Shown: in pieces, positions 8,343-18,047 of the stretch
Layout of the letters: the number at the start of each line of letters is the position of its first letter
Numbering within the stretch: the stretch's first letter is position 1
Origin: Duganella sp. OV510
Lineage (GTDB): Bacteria > Pseudomonadota > Gammaproteobacteria > Burkholderiales > Burkholderiaceae_D
Length of the DNA: 64,000 nt
Assembly: GCF_900100205.1 (NCBI RefSeq)
Contig: NZ_FNEQ01000014.1
Location: 62,001 to 126,000, forward strand
Direction: 5' to 3'
Translations under genes and position numbers: made by a program
The notes under the pieces: generated by a model
Told to the model about the DNA's origin: nothing
The model's input: only the letters and a program-made list of their open reading frames with translations
Databases searched by the model: none

Positions 8343-9498
8343 ATCCCTGGTCCGCCAGCGCCTGCAAGGCGTCATCCCAGGCGATGCGCTCCTGCTCCAG
8401 TCGCACCGCCTGCCCCCAGCGTTGCGACCGCAGGCCGTCGTAGACGGTGTGTTCGGCCGGCGTCAGGCCGGCCAGCATGCAGGCGCTTGCCTGGCTGGCC
8501 TCTGCCGTCCATAGTCCGCTGTAACGTTGCAGCGTGGCTTCATCCATCATCAGCGACGCCAGGTGCGGTAGCAAGGCGCGCGCCTGGTGCAGGATGACGT
8601 AGCCATGGGTGTCGATATCGCCCCAGTACACGCAGCGGGCCTGGCGCAGCCACGGCAGCGATCCCAGCGCGTCCACCGCATAGCCCAATCCCATCAATGC
8701 GACCGTGCCGTTCAGATCTTGCAAGGCCAGGCCGGTTTGCAGGTTCTCGACGATCAGCACAGTGGCCGGCTGCCATGTCAGCCCCGCCAGCGTCTCGACC
8801 GGCGCGCTGATATCCGTCAGCCCGCCGAGGTGGGCGCGCAGCGCCGGGTCCAGCACCCGCATGCGTAGCGTGGCCGGTGGCCGCTTCAGGCCGCACAGCG
8901 CGTGGGTGCTGGCGCCATCGGCAGGCCGTTGCCGTATGGTCGACAGCATCAGCGCTACCAGGCCGAGGCGCGGTTCCAGCCATTTGCTGTCCATGCCGGC
9001 CAGCGGCAACTGGCGCGGATACAGGCCGGAATCCGGATGCGCGAGCAGCCAGGCCAGCAGATCCTGAAGGCGCTGGAAATCGGCGTCGGCAAAGTCGGCC
9101 AGCATGTCGAACAGGCGGGGCAGCAATGGCGCCAGGGATGGCCAGCGGTCGGTGAGCGCCGGTGCCCGTCCGGCAGCGCGTTGCCAGCGCTCCAGCTCGC
9201 CCGCCAGGCTGGCCGCCTGCGCCGGACCACTGATCAGCAGCGCCTGCGGCAGGCGTTGCTGGCCGAGTACCTTCCAGCGGCGTTCGGTCCATTCCAGTTC
9301 ACCGGGGCCGGCCCAGGCGCGCCAGCGCTCGCTCCATTCGCGCACGGCGGCAGGCTGGCGCATCGCGACCGCTTCGGTTGGCATGCCGAGCGCAATCCGC
9401 AACGGCCAGATTTCCGCGTCGCCGGCGGCCAGCCAGTGCCGGTGCTGGCTGGCGTAGCGTTTCGCCAGCCAGCCGCGCACCTCATCCGGCAGCTTCAC
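8332..9498 (-). CDS. jetD: Wadjet type I JetD, Toprim-type nuclease subunit
   Basis: Protein of 388 aa with DUF3322 then DUF2220, the JetD subunit that cleaves small circular DNA extruded by the JetABC SMC motor. The acidic Toprim-like cluster WGDIDTHGY lies around residue 276. The start is placed at the GTG at 9498, which has a strong GGAGG site and overlaps the jetC end by 17 bases; a longer frame from 9561 would lie mostly inside jetC. It is the last gene of jetABCD. Wadjet protection against plasmid transformation is established; that this copy is active is inferred from its completeness. Confidence 0.88.
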   Translation of the reverse strand: MKLPDEVRGWLAKRYASQHRHWLAAGDAEIWPLRIALGMPTEAVAMRQPAAVREWSERWRAWAGPGELEWTERRWKVLGQQRLPQALLISGPAQAASLAGELERWQRAAGRAPALTDRWPSLAPLLPRLFDMLADFADADFQRLQDLLAWLLAHPDSGLYPRQLPLAGMDSKWLEPRLGLVALMLSTIRQRPADGASTHALCGLKRPPATLRMRVLDPALRAHLGGLTDISAPVETLAGLTWQPATVLIVENLQTGLALQDLNGTVALMGLGYAVDALGSLPWLRQARCVYWGDIDTHGYVILHQARALLPHLASLMMDEATLQRYSGLWTAEASQASACMLAGLTPAEHTVYDGLRSQRWGQAVRLEQERIAWDDALQALADQGFSW

Positions 9499-12400
9499 GC
9501 GTCGCCTCCGTGCGGGTCTGTTCCGGCAGTTTGAGGCGTTGCTGCTGGTCGTCGTATTCAATCATCAGTACGCCGGAGACCTTGCGTTCGCGAATGTCGA
9601 CAAAACAGGCGCCGCCGATAAACGGCTCCAGCGTCATCACCGATTTGAGCGGCGTGGCGACGATCATCTGGAAGCCGAAGTTGGCGAAAATATTCATCGC
9701 CAGCGCGGTGAATTCGTTGTCGGCCTTGTCGAAGGCCTCGTCCAGCACCACCGGCGCATACACTGGCAAGGCATGGTCGCTGCCGCCCAATTGATAGCGC
9801 AGCGCTGCCGCCAGGCAGGTGGTGGCCAGCTTCTGCCGCTGACCGCCGGACTTGCCGGCGCCGCTCTGGTAGACCTCGATTTCGTTGCCCTCGGTATCGA
9901 TCTCGCGGCCGATGAATTCGACATGCAGGCGGACGTCCAGCACTGCTTCGCGCCAGCGCCGCTGATCCGGGTCCTGGCTGGCCAGTGCGTCGACCAACTT
10001 GCGTAGCGCCAGAAAGCGTACCTCGGCCGATTCCCGGTCTTCGCTCCAGGCGTTGCTCAGTGCGCCCTGGATATCCTGCTTGAAGGCGCGCACTTCGGGC
10101 AACTGACGGTCGCTGGGCTGAATATACAGGTAGGTGCTGAGCTCGGCTGTCTGGTTGAACGGCACCTGGCGCAAGCTGTCGTTGACCAGTTCCATGCGTT
10201 CCAGGATGGCCTTGCGGCCATCGTTCAGGTAGGTGGCCAGCGCTGCCAGGTTCTGGTGGCTCTGGTTTTGCAGCAGCTCGAAGAAGCGCTGTTCGTGCGC
10301 CGGCAGACCGTCGCTTTCCAGCCGCGCCAGCTTGGCGAAGAAGTCTGAGGCGGCCGCCAGCGTGGCGTCGAGGCCGTCCGAATCGGCTTTCCATTCGCGG
10401 ATGAACTCGGCGAAGCGGGCTTCGATCTCGCGCTCGCAGCGACGGATTTCATCGTCCAGCTGGTCGGCCTGGGTGGTAAGCACCTTGCCGACTGCGCGGT
10501 CAGCCTGATCTACCCGGCTGAGCGTGACGGCATCCGGTAGCGCCGCGTACAGCTGCGCCAGCCCCTGTTGCTGATAGGGCGTCAGCGTGATAATGGCCGG
10601 ATCGTCCCGCAGCGCCTGTAACTGGCGGCTGTGCTCGTCGATCTTGCCCTGCACCGTGCGGCGCTGGACGTCGCTTTCGCGTACGTCGTCCTCGGCACTT
10701 TTTACCAGCTCGGCTTGCTCGCGCAGTTGCTGGTCGATCTGCTGCAATGTGCTGTTGCCTTCGCGCAGCGCCTGCAATTGCTGCTCAATGGCGCCGATCC
10801 GCGTCAACGGCGGCAGCACGTCGATTTCCTGCCATTGCAGGTTGACCAGCGTGCTGCAGGCAATGGCGCGCGCGGCACCTTGCTGCTGTTGCAGGCGCAG
10901 GCGTTCGAACTCGGCGTCCAGCCGCGTCTGACGCTGTTGCAGTTCTTCCTGTTGCTGGCGGTACAGCGCCTGCTTGTCGCGATTGTCGAAGCCAAGCACC
11001 CAATGGCGGCGGTCGTCGACACTGCTGCGGTCATCCTTTTCATGGCGCGTCTTGCTGTGCTTGACCTGGCCCTCGCGCGTCAGTGCCCTTTCCGGCGCGG
11101 CGCGGAAGGCACGCAGCGAATCGACGCAATCGTAATCGTAGCGCTGGCGCAGTTCAGCCCTGAGCCAGTGCGCATGGGCGCCGTCCTTGACGTTGAGCTT
11201 GAAGGTCAGCGAACTGGTCTTGAGAACCCGCGCCGCACCCGCCTCGGCCGCGCCGGTACGGTAATACACCAGCCGCTGGCCGAGATTGACCTCGTTCAGA
11301 TGCTGCGACAGCGCGTTGTAATGCTCGTTGTCGACCAGGATCGACAACGCAAAGCCGTGCAGCACGCGTTCGGCGGCGCCGCGCCAGACCGCTTCCTCCG
11401 GCTTGACTTCGACCAGTTCGCCGACAAAGGGCAGCGTGCTGTCGGCCACGCCGATGGCGCTGGCAATGCGGTGGCGCAGTTCCAGCATGTGCAGCGGAAT
11501 ATTCGATGGCTGGCGCCGCAGCGACGCCAGCTCCTGCGTCACCCCGGCCAGCATGGCAACGGTTTCGGTGCGCTGGCGGTCCAGCAGCAGCAGCGGTTCC
11601 TGCTCGCCGGCGCCAGCCTGCCATTGCGCGATTTCCTCGCGCGCCTGGCCCTGCTGCGCCGCGAAGCCTTGCGGGTCCGGACGCAGCGCCCAGTCCAGTT
11701 GCGCGCAGGCGGCGGTGGCCTGCTTGCGGCGGTGCAGGCGTTCGTCGCGCTGGGCTTCGAGGGTTTTCTTTTCGTTATCCAGATGCTCGATCTGGTCGCC
11801 GCCGGCGGCGCGGCGCCGGCTTTCCAGGTCGCGCAGCGCGGCGTTGCGGTTGTTCAGCACATCCTGCTGGCGTTGCAGTTGGCCGGCCAGGCCGTCGGCG
11901 TCGACGTGCAGCGCGGTCAGCTGCGCTTCCAGCAGGCGCATGCGCAGCTGTTCGCGGTAGCTGTTCATCCCGACGCGCAACTCTTCCACCTCACTGCGGC
12001 GCGTGCGCAACTGGCGTCGCTCCTCGTGGCGGCTGCGCGCCGGCGCCAGCGTCTGCACTTGTCGGCGCGCGGTCAGCACTGCCTGGTGGGCGGCATTCAG
12101 TTCGCCGAATTCATTGACGAGGCGCTCGGCCACGCTGAAGGTTTCCGGCTTGTCGAGCATGAAGTCCCGCAGGAAGGTATTCAGGTCGCCGAGGTTCTTG
12201 GCCGACTGCGTCTTGTGCAGCAGGCGCAGCGCCATGTCGCTGTCGATGCCGAGCAGGCGGCAAAAGCGCTCGCAATACGGGCGGAACTCGTCGCGCGCGT
12301 AGGCCTCCGGGAAGGCCAGCTTGAGCTTGCGCACGTCGAAGTTATTGCTGCCGAAATCGCCGATTTCGCGCAGGTCGAACGGCCGTTCCAGGATCAGGAA

Positions 12401-12859
12401 GTAGCGCTTGACGTCGGTGTTGCCGTAGGCATTGCCGCGCAGCCAGAATAGCTGGACCAGCACCACATCCTGGCCTTGGGCGTTGCGGTAGTGCAGGGCC
12501 AGCGCCGACCAGGTGGTACCCTGACGCAGGTAGCGGGTGGTGTATTCGCCGGAGGCGCTGTCGCTTTGCGCCGCCCAGGCGCCGCGTACATAGCTGACCA
12601 GATTGCGGTCGCGCCCGGCACGGTCGGCCTCGCGCGCCGCAGCGTTGAAGTCGACCCAGCGGGGCGGCACCAGCAGGGCCGAGAAGGCGTCCAGCAGCGT
12701 CGACTTGCCGGCGCCGGAGCGGCCGACGATCAGGAAGCCGCGCTCGCTGATCGGCACCTCGTGCAGCTCGCTGAACGTGCCCCAGTTGTAGACCTGCAGC
12801 CGGTGCATGCGGAACTGCGCGCGCGCGGCCAGGGTGTCGGGTGGCAGGGCCGCATTCAT
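9482..12859 (-). CDS. jetC: Wadjet type I JetC, SMC/MukB-like ATPase
   Basis: Large coiled-coil ATPase (1125 aa), the loop-extruding motor of Wadjet. Walker A GRSGAGKST is near residue 46. Two long heptad-rich arms (about 250-450 and 640-850) flank a hinge-like middle segment. The C-terminal head has the ABC signature KSGGQRQK and Walker B VVLDEAFDKAD. All catalytic motifs are intact. It overlaps jetB by 4 bases and jetD by 17, so the subunits are made in coupled fashion. It acts on DNA in the cytoplasm together with the JetA/JetB kleisin parts. Confidence 0.9.
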   Translation of the reverse strand: MNAALPPDTLAARAQFRMHRLQVYNWGTFSELHEVPISERGFLIVGRSGAGKSTLLDAFSALLVPPRWVDFNAAAREADRAGRDRNLVSYVRGAWAAQSDSASGEYTTRYLRQGTTWSALALHYRNAQGQDVVLVQLFWLRGNAYGNTDVKRYFLILERPFDLREIGDFGSNNFDVRKLKLAFPEAYARDEFRPYCERFCRLLGIDSDMALRLLHKTQSAKNLGDLNTFLRDFMLDKPETFSVAERLVNEFGELNAAHQAVLTARRQVQTLAPARSRHEERRQLRTRRSEVEELRVGMNSYREQLRMRLLEAQLTALHVDADGLAGQLQRQQDVLNNRNAALRDLESRRRAAGGDQIEHLDNEKKTLEAQRDERLHRRKQATAACAQLDWALRPDPQGFAAQQGQAREEIAQWQAGAGEQEPLLLLDRQRTETVAMLAGVTQELASLRRQPSNIPLHMLELRHRIASAIGVADSTLPFVGELVEVKPEEAVWRGAAERVLHGFALSILVDNEHYNALSQHLNEVNLGQRLVYYRTGAAEAGAARVLKTSSLTFKLNVKDGAHAHWLRAELRQRYDYDCVDSLRAFRAAPERALTREGQVKHSKTRHEKDDRSSVDDRRHWVLGFDNRDKQALYRQQQEELQQRQTRLDAEFERLRLQQQQGAARAIACSTLVNLQWQEIDVLPPLTRIGAIEQQLQALREGNSTLQQIDQQLREQAELVKSAEDDVRESDVQRRTVQGKIDEHSRQLQALRDDPAIITLTPYQQQGLAQLYAALPDAVTLSRVDQADRAVGKVLTTQADQLDDEIRRCEREIEARFAEFIREWKADSDGLDATLAAASDFFAKLARLESDGLPAHEQRFFELLQNQSHQNLAALATYLNDGRKAILERMELVNDSLRQVPFNQTAELSTYLYIQPSDRQLPEVRAFKQDIQGALSNAWSEDRESAEVRFLALRKLVDALASQDPDQRRWREAVLDVRLHVEFIGREIDTEGNEIEVYQSGAGKSGGQRQKLATTCLAAALRYQLGGSDHALPVYAPVVLDEAFDKADNEFTALAMNIFANFGFQMIVATPLKSVMTLEPFIGGACFVDIRERKVSGVLMIEYDDQQQRLKLPEQTRTEATREAAG

Positions 12860-13548
12860 GCTTCGTCCTCGCTGTCGTCGCCCGGCGCTTGCCGGCCCGG
12901 ATCAGCCTCGCCGGCCGCCATGCGCTGGTACAGCACGGTCAGGCTCTGGATATCCTCGGCCGAGAACAGCAGCTTGAGCGTGGGCGAGATTTCATAGCGG
13001 TCGTCGCTGCCACGGATCTTTTGCAGGATGTTGTGCTTCTTGACCTTCTCCACCGAGGCTTGCACGCGCTTGGTGAAGCCGGCGCGATCGGTGCTGGCGG
13101 CGCGCTCGTACAAGGTCAGGTGGTCCACCATCTCTTCGGTCGACACTACCGCACGTTCGCTGTGCGCCTCGGCCAGCGTCAGGCGCTGGCGCAGGTAGAG
13201 CACCAGCACCGAGTCGATGAAGGTCAGCTGGGCGCGGCGCAGCAACAGCGGTACTTCCAGATCGCCGGTGTCGGCCTGGCGGGTGAAGGCGACTTGCATG
13301 TCGCGGTCGATCACCAGGTCCAGGAACAGCTCCGACAGACGCTTGCGCAAGGCGATTTCATCGCGCAGCAGCAGCGGCCACAGCTTGGCATGGCGGCGGC
13401 CGTCGAGCGACGGCCCGGCCAGCAGCTGCACCAGCGTGCGGCGCGTGTCGAGCGCCAGCTCGCCGCTGTCGTTGATGAACAGCGCGGTCGGTGGCGGCGC
13501 GCCTTCGGCGCCGCTGGTGTTGCCGATGTCGTCCTCAGGCAAGTTCAT
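12856..13548 (-). CDS. jetB: Wadjet type I JetB, MukE-like subunit
   Basis: Protein of 230 aa matching the DUF4194 family, the MukE-like winged-helix component that bridges the kleisin JetA and the SMC JetC. The centre has the typical helix-rich segment with a repeated R/L pattern (RRAQLTFIDSVLVLYLRQRL), and the C-terminus is acidic. It overlaps jetA by 14 bases and jetC by 4. No catalytic motif is expected. The identification rests as much on its position in the complete operon as on its sequence. Confidence 0.85.
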   Translation of the reverse strand: MNLPEDDIGNTSGAEGAPPPTALFINDSGELALDTRRTLVQLLAGPSLDGRRHAKLWPLLLRDEIALRKRLSELFLDLVIDRDMQVAFTRQADTGDLEVPLLLRRAQLTFIDSVLVLYLRQRLTLAEAHSERAVVSTEEMVDHLTLYERAASTDRAGFTKRVQASVEKVKKHNILQKIRGSDDRYEISPTLKLLFSAEDIQSLTVLYQRMAAGEADPGRQAPGDDSEDEA

Positions 13549-14995
13549 GCAAGCGTTCTTTCACAAAATAAATCACCGGAATGCGGGCGCTGCGCTGCTG
13601 CGCGTCGCCCCCGGTCCAGCTGACCGTTTCCTGCTGCGCGGCGACGATGCCGTGGCGGCTGCCCAGGGCCAACAGGCCGAGCACGCTGCCCAGCCCCTGC
13701 GCGGCCGGATAAGCGCGCAGCACATCTGCCACGCTGGCTTGCGATTGCAGCGCCAGCACCGCGCGCACATGGGATGTCAGCGAGCGGAAATCGATTTCCG
13801 ACTGCGCCACCAGCTCGCCCACCGCATCCAGCCCGATCGGCGCCGGCTCGCCGTCCTGCATGCCGCCCGGCAGCGCTTGCAGCGCCGGATCGTGCAATGT
13901 CCATTGCGACAGCGAGGACAGCTTGCTGCTGGTCAGCGTCAGCGTGGTGTTGAGGGTATCGGTGGCCTTGACCTCGTCCTTGATCGCCAGCGCGGCCAGC
14001 TGGGCTCGGCGCAACAGGGTGTTCAGGCGGCGCTGTTCGAGGAATTCGCGGCTTTCGACAAAGTTCTTCAGGCTGCGGGCGAACGATTGCAGTACATCGT
14101 GCACTATGCCGCCTTGTTCCAGCAGGGTGCGGGTCAGGCGCAGCAGGAACTTGCGTTCCTTGCTGTCGAGGTGGCTGACGAAGCCGCGCGTCATCAACTG
14201 GTCCAGCGACTGTTCCAGCGTGGCCGATTGTTCCGGGTCGGTCAGCAGGCGCCAGAAGGCCGAAAAGGTGCGGCCGGCCTCGCTGTCAGTGATCAGGTCG
14301 ATGCCGGCGAACAGCGAGTCCAGCACCTCGCCGCGATTGCCGTCGCTTTCCATGATGCGCGCGCGCAGGTCGCGGTTGAGCTGCTCGAACTGGTCGCGCA
14401 CGCGGCGGAAGTCGCCGGCCAGGCCGTCGGCCAGCGTGATCAGCTCGCGCGTGCGTTCCAGCGCGGTGGCTTCCGGCAGCACATGCAGCACGCCCTGTTC
14501 GATGGCGGCGATCTCGCGCTCGATGCGCTCCTGCTCGGCGCGCAGGCGGTTGATGCGGCGGGTCTTGTCGCTGTCGGTGTCCTCGGCCAGCTTGGCCAGC
14601 GCGTCGATCACCAGCCCCAGACGGCTCTCGGTGGCGGCCGAATGCGGCCGTACCTGGCCGGAGACGAAACGGATGGCTTCAATGGTGGACGTGGCCAGCT
14701 CGTATTCTTCTTCGGCGGCGCCGGGCGGAAAGCGGCGCTCCAGGTGGCCTTCGGCCAGCCAGCCGGCAACATACGCTTGCGCCGTTTGCGGCCAGTCCTG
14801 GCCGCGTGCGCGCAGATGTTCCAGCTCGCGCGCGATGCGTTCGTGCAGCACAGACGCCGGAAGGCTGCGCTCGCTGTCGTACAAATGCGTCTGCAGCAGG
14901 GCGAGGGCGGTCGGGCCGCTCGGCGCCGCCAGCAAGCGCCACAGCGGCTGCTGGCGCAGGCGCTGGTAGGTGGCGAGGGCTTTGTCGGCTTTCAT
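13535..14995 (-). CDS. jetA: Wadjet type I JetA, kleisin-like subunit
   Basis: Protein of 486 aa in the DUF3375 family, the MukF-like kleisin of Wadjet. It starts with MKADKALATYQRLRQQPLWR, typical for JetA, and has predicted helical winged-helix segments and a long central coiled coil (about residues 150-230). It is the first gene of the operon and is divergent from the J-domain gene, with a 49-base gap that must hold both promoters. No good ribosome site precedes its ATG, so translation of the first gene may be weak or the transcript leaderless. Confidence 0.88.
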   Translation of the reverse strand: MKADKALATYQRLRQQPLWRLLAAPSGPTALALLQTHLYDSERSLPASVLHERIARELEHLRARGQDWPQTAQAYVAGWLAEGHLERRFPPGAAEEEYELATSTIEAIRFVSGQVRPHSAATESRLGLVIDALAKLAEDTDSDKTRRINRLRAEQERIEREIAAIEQGVLHVLPEATALERTRELITLADGLAGDFRRVRDQFEQLNRDLRARIMESDGNRGEVLDSLFAGIDLITDSEAGRTFSAFWRLLTDPEQSATLEQSLDQLMTRGFVSHLDSKERKFLLRLTRTLLEQGGIVHDVLQSFARSLKNFVESREFLEQRRLNTLLRRAQLAALAIKDEVKATDTLNTTLTLTSSKLSSLSQWTLHDPALQALPGGMQDGEPAPIGLDAVGELVAQSEIDFRSLTSHVRAVLALQSQASVADVLRAYPAAQGLGSVLGLLALGSRHGIVAAQQETVSWTGGDAQQRSARIPVIYFVKERLHELA

Positions 14996-15032
14996 GCAGG
15001 TATTTTACGGGAATCGGCGGGAGGGCCATCGC

Positions 15033-15044
15033 TATAATGCCGGA
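15033..15044 (+). promoter_or_regulatory. Consensus -10 box abutting the J-domain gene start
   Basis: TATAAT at 15033-15038 is only 6 bases before the ATG at 15045. If used, transcription would begin at or within one or two bases of the start codon, giving a leaderless mRNA. No good -35 box is seen at the right distance and no ribosome site fits between, so this is a suggestion only. Confidence 0.35.
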
Positions 15045-16106
15045 ATGACGACCAAATCCCTTATCCCGGTCAGCATCGCTGCTGACGGCGCGGCGCCCTT
15101 GTCGCCAGCGCGCAAGCGCTTCAATACCTTGCTCAATGATCTCGACAAGCAGCGCGATTTGATGCTTCTGTGGCAACAAACATTGCCACAATTGCGGCAA
15201 CTGCAGCAGCAGGAACTGATGCCGCTCGCGCAGCGACACGATGCTTGCCTGCGGCAGATGGTATTTCTGCTGGATCAGGCTTATGACCACAAATCCATGG
15301 GCGTGCGCAACCGTGACAAGCTGGCGCAATGGATCGCTGCCACCGCAGATGATTTGCTGCAGTTTGGAGATGACCCGGAATTGCAGCAGGTATTCGGCAA
15401 GTATGTGGAGCCGATTCCCGAGGATGAGGATGACCCACTTGCGCGGCAAATGATGGAAATGCTTGCCGGGCGTCCGGATGTGAGCGCGCCGGAGGCATTC
15501 TGGGAGGCGCTGCGTGCCGGTCTCGGCGAGCAAGCGACGCCTCCGCCTCCGCGTCCGGGCAAGCCGCCGGGTCCCAGCAAGCGCGAGCAGCGCGAGGCGG
15601 CAGCGCAGGAAGAGATCAAACTGTCGGTGCGCGAAATCTATCGCAAGCTGGCCAGCGCCCTGCATCCCGATCGCGAAACGGACACGGAGCAACGGCTGCG
15701 CAAGACAGCGCTGATGCAGCGAGTGAACGTCGCCTATCAAAAAAACGATCTGCTGGCGTTGCTGGAGCTGCAACTGGAGATCGAGCAGATCGATCAGGCG
15801 CATATTGACGCCCTCAGCGACCAGCGCATCGCGCAGTTCAATGCGGTGTTGAGCGCGCAGGTCAAGGAACTGAAGAGCGAAATTTTCGCCATCGGGCATG
15901 ACGTGGCCTACGAGTGGGAACTGCCGCTCTATCGCCAGCCCAAGCCCGGGAAAGCGCTGGGCCATGCGCAGGACGAAGTCCAACAGCTGAGGCAACTGGT
16001 GGCCCGGGCCGAAGCCGACCTGGCATCGTTCCACGACATCAAGTACGTCAAAGCTTGGCTGAAGACCTGCCAGCCACCAGCCGATGAGGACGAGTTTTAC
16101 TGGTAA
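15045..16106 (+). CDS. J-domain protein with C-terminal DnaJ segment
   Basis: Protein of 353 aa. The N-terminal 180 residues are mostly helical and unrecognised. A J-domain core follows at about residues 190-235, with the invariant HPD in REIYRKLASALHPDRE, so it should stimulate a DnaK-type chaperone ATPase. The C-terminal 120 residues are again helical, with heptad-like runs. It has no Gly/Phe region and no zinc fingers, so it is a class C J protein. It is divergent from the Wadjet operon and a similar hypothetical J protein is common in related genomes; a link with Wadjet is unproven. Confidence 0.7.
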   Translation: MTTKSLIPVSIAADGAAPLSPARKRFNTLLNDLDKQRDLMLLWQQTLPQLRQLQQQELMPLAQRHDACLRQMVFLLDQAYDHKSMGVRNRDKLAQWIAATADDLLQFGDDPELQQVFGKYVEPIPEDEDDPLARQMMEMLAGRPDVSAPEAFWEALRAGLGEQATPPPPRPGKPPGPSKREQREAAAQEEIKLSVREIYRKLASALHPDRETDTEQRLRKTALMQRVNVAYQKNDLLALLELQLEIEQIDQAHIDALSDQRIAQFNAVLSAQVKELKSEIFAIGHDVAYEWELPLYRQPKPGKALGHAQDEVQQLRQLVARAEADLASFHDIKYVKAWLKTCQPPADEDEFYW

Positions 16107-16130
16107 GCAGCCAGCCGGCTTGTTTTTTCT
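16106..16130 (+). terminator. Possible weak terminator after the J-domain gene
   Basis: A GC-rich self-complementary stretch (AGCCGGCT at 16113-16120, with outer AAGC and GCTT) is followed by a T-rich run (TGTTTTTT). The stem is short and imperfect, so this is a low-confidence call. It would separate the J-domain gene from the tss genes. Confidence 0.35.
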
Positions 16131-16202
16131 CAAAGAGAAGCATTTCCACCCGTGACATGATCGGCAGCCTGGGCAGCCGGATGGTCGGGCGCCCGTCTTT
16201 CG

Positions 16203-18047
16203 ATGGACGTCACGATGGAAAAACTGCTGCCCTACTATGAACGCGAGTTAAGCATGCTGCGGCGCGCCGGCGCCGAGTTTGCGGGACGCTATCCCAAGCT
16301 CGCCGGCAGCCTGCAGATGCATGGCGAGAACTGCGCCGATCCCCACGTCGAACGGCTGATCCAGTCGTCCGCCTTCCTCAACGCCCGCGTCGCCCGCCTG
16401 CTGGACGACGGCTACGCCTATTTCACCGAAGCGCTGCTGGGCATGCTGTACCCGCACTTCCTGCGGCCGATACCTTCCTGTTCGATCGCCCGCATCGACT
16501 ACAGTGGCGCGCGCGGCAATGAAGTCAGCAGTGTCAGCGTGCTGCCGCGCGGCGCCATGCTGAAGGCAATGGGTCAGGGTGCGGTGGTCTGCCGCTTCCG
16601 CACCGTCTACGACGCTGTGGTGGCGCCGGTGATCATCGGCGCGGCCAGTTTCGAGCCCTATCCGCAAACGCCGTCCACCCTGTCGCTACCGCCGGATGCC
16701 GGCGCTGCCATCAGCATTAGTATTGTCTGCACCAACGCCACGCGCAGCCTGGCCGCGCTGTCGCTGCCCAAGCTGCGCGTCTACATCGATGGCGAAGATA
16801 CACTACGGGCCACCCTGCGCGACGCCATGTTCATGCACACCGCCTGCGCTTGCGTGGAAGCGGAGGGTCATTGGCAGATGCTGGATCGCGTCCCGCTACA
16901 GCCGGCCGGTCTCGCCACCGATGAGGCGCTGCTGCCGGCCGCGCCATCCGAGCATGGCGCCTACCGTCTGCTGAGTGAATACTTTGCTTTCCCCGAAAAA
17001 TTCGATTTCGTCGACCTCGACCTCGCCGTATTGATCGCCGCAGCTCCCGAAGGCAGCACCCAACTTACGCTGCGCCTGCTGCTTCGGGATGTACGGCCTG
17101 ATACGCCAGTCGCCCGCATCCTGCGCACGCTCAGCACGGACAACCTGCTGCTGGGCTGTACACCCATCGTCAATCTGTTCTCTCAGCCGGCCACGCCGAT
17201 CCGTATTACCCACACGCGTAGCAGTTATCCTCTGATGGCCGACGAAATGCCAGGGCACGCCTGCGATATCTACAGCATCGACAGCGCGCAGATGGTGCAC
17301 AAGACGCAGGAAGGCAGCGCGATCACGGAATTCTTCCCCTATTACTCACTGCGCCACGGCGAAACCCACAGCCGCAAAGGACATTACTGGCTGGCACAGC
17401 GCGATGACCTGATGCCTGCCGGCCAAGAGCATTCCCTCACGCTGGTAGATCGCGATATCTCTCCGCTGAACGCCAACAGCGGCACCGCCTCCGTACGCCT
17501 CACCTGCACCAACCGAAACCTGCCGCACGGCCTGCAATACGGCCGCGCTGGTGGAGATCTCAGCACCGAAAGTCCAATCGGCAGTTTCCCTATCCGCATG
17601 CTGCGCCGGCCGACACTATCGCATCGTCTATCCAGCGAGGGAAGTCGCCAATGGGGATTGATCGCCCACCTGGTGCTCAATCATCGCTCGCTGACGCAAG
17701 AAGGCTTGCCTGCGCTGACCACCATGCTGCGCCTCTACGCACAGCAGGACAGCATGATCTCGCAGCGGATGATCGACGGCGTGACAGCGCTCAGCCATCG
17801 CCCCGCCACAACGTGGATACGGCAGGTGCAAGGCAACGCCTACCTGCGTGGCATCGAAGTGCAGGTGTCATTGGATGAAGAGGCCTACGCCGGCGTGGGC
17901 ATTCACGCCTTCGCGCAGATACTGGATCACCTGTTTGCCCTGCACGTGCACCTGAACAGCTTTACCCAACTGGTGGTGCTGTCTCACATGAGTGGAAAGG
18001 AGTTGCTGCGATGCCCGCCTCGCAACGGCACACTGGCACTGGCGTGA
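16203..18047 (+). CDS. tssF: T6SS baseplate subunit TssF
   Basis: Protein of 614 aa, the usual length for TssF (VasA/ImpG), which forms the wedge of the type VI secretion baseplate with TssG, TssE and TssK. It begins with the family hallmark LLPYYERELSMLRR and keeps GMLYPHFLRPIPS near residue 85. An ATG 12 bases downstream (16215) has slightly better spacing to a GGA and is an alternative start. It overlaps tssG by 37 bases. The rest of the T6SS apparatus (tssA, B, C, E, H, J-M, hcp) is not in this window. Confidence 0.92.
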   Translation: MDVTMEKLLPYYERELSMLRRAGAEFAGRYPKLAGSLQMHGENCADPHVERLIQSSAFLNARVARLLDDGYAYFTEALLGMLYPHFLRPIPSCSIARIDYSGARGNEVSSVSVLPRGAMLKAMGQGAVVCRFRTVYDAVVAPVIIGAASFEPYPQTPSTLSLPPDAGAAISISIVCTNATRSLAALSLPKLRVYIDGEDTLRATLRDAMFMHTACACVEAEGHWQMLDRVPLQPAGLATDEALLPAAPSEHGAYRLLSEYFAFPEKFDFVDLDLAVLIAAAPEGSTQLTLRLLLRDVRPDTPVARILRTLSTDNLLLGCTPIVNLFSQPATPIRITHTRSSYPLMADEMPGHACDIYSIDSAQMVHKTQEGSAITEFFPYYSLRHGETHSRKGHYWLAQRDDLMPAGQEHSLTLVDRDISPLNANSGTASVRLTCTNRNLPHGLQYGRAGGDLSTESPIGSFPIRMLRRPTLSHRLSSEGSRQWGLIAHLVLNHRSLTQEGLPALTTMLRLYAQQDSMISQRMIDGVTALSHRPATTWIRQVQGNAYLRGIEVQVSLDEEAYAGVGIHAFAQILDHLFALHVHLNSFTQLVVLSHMSGKELLRCPPRNGTLALA

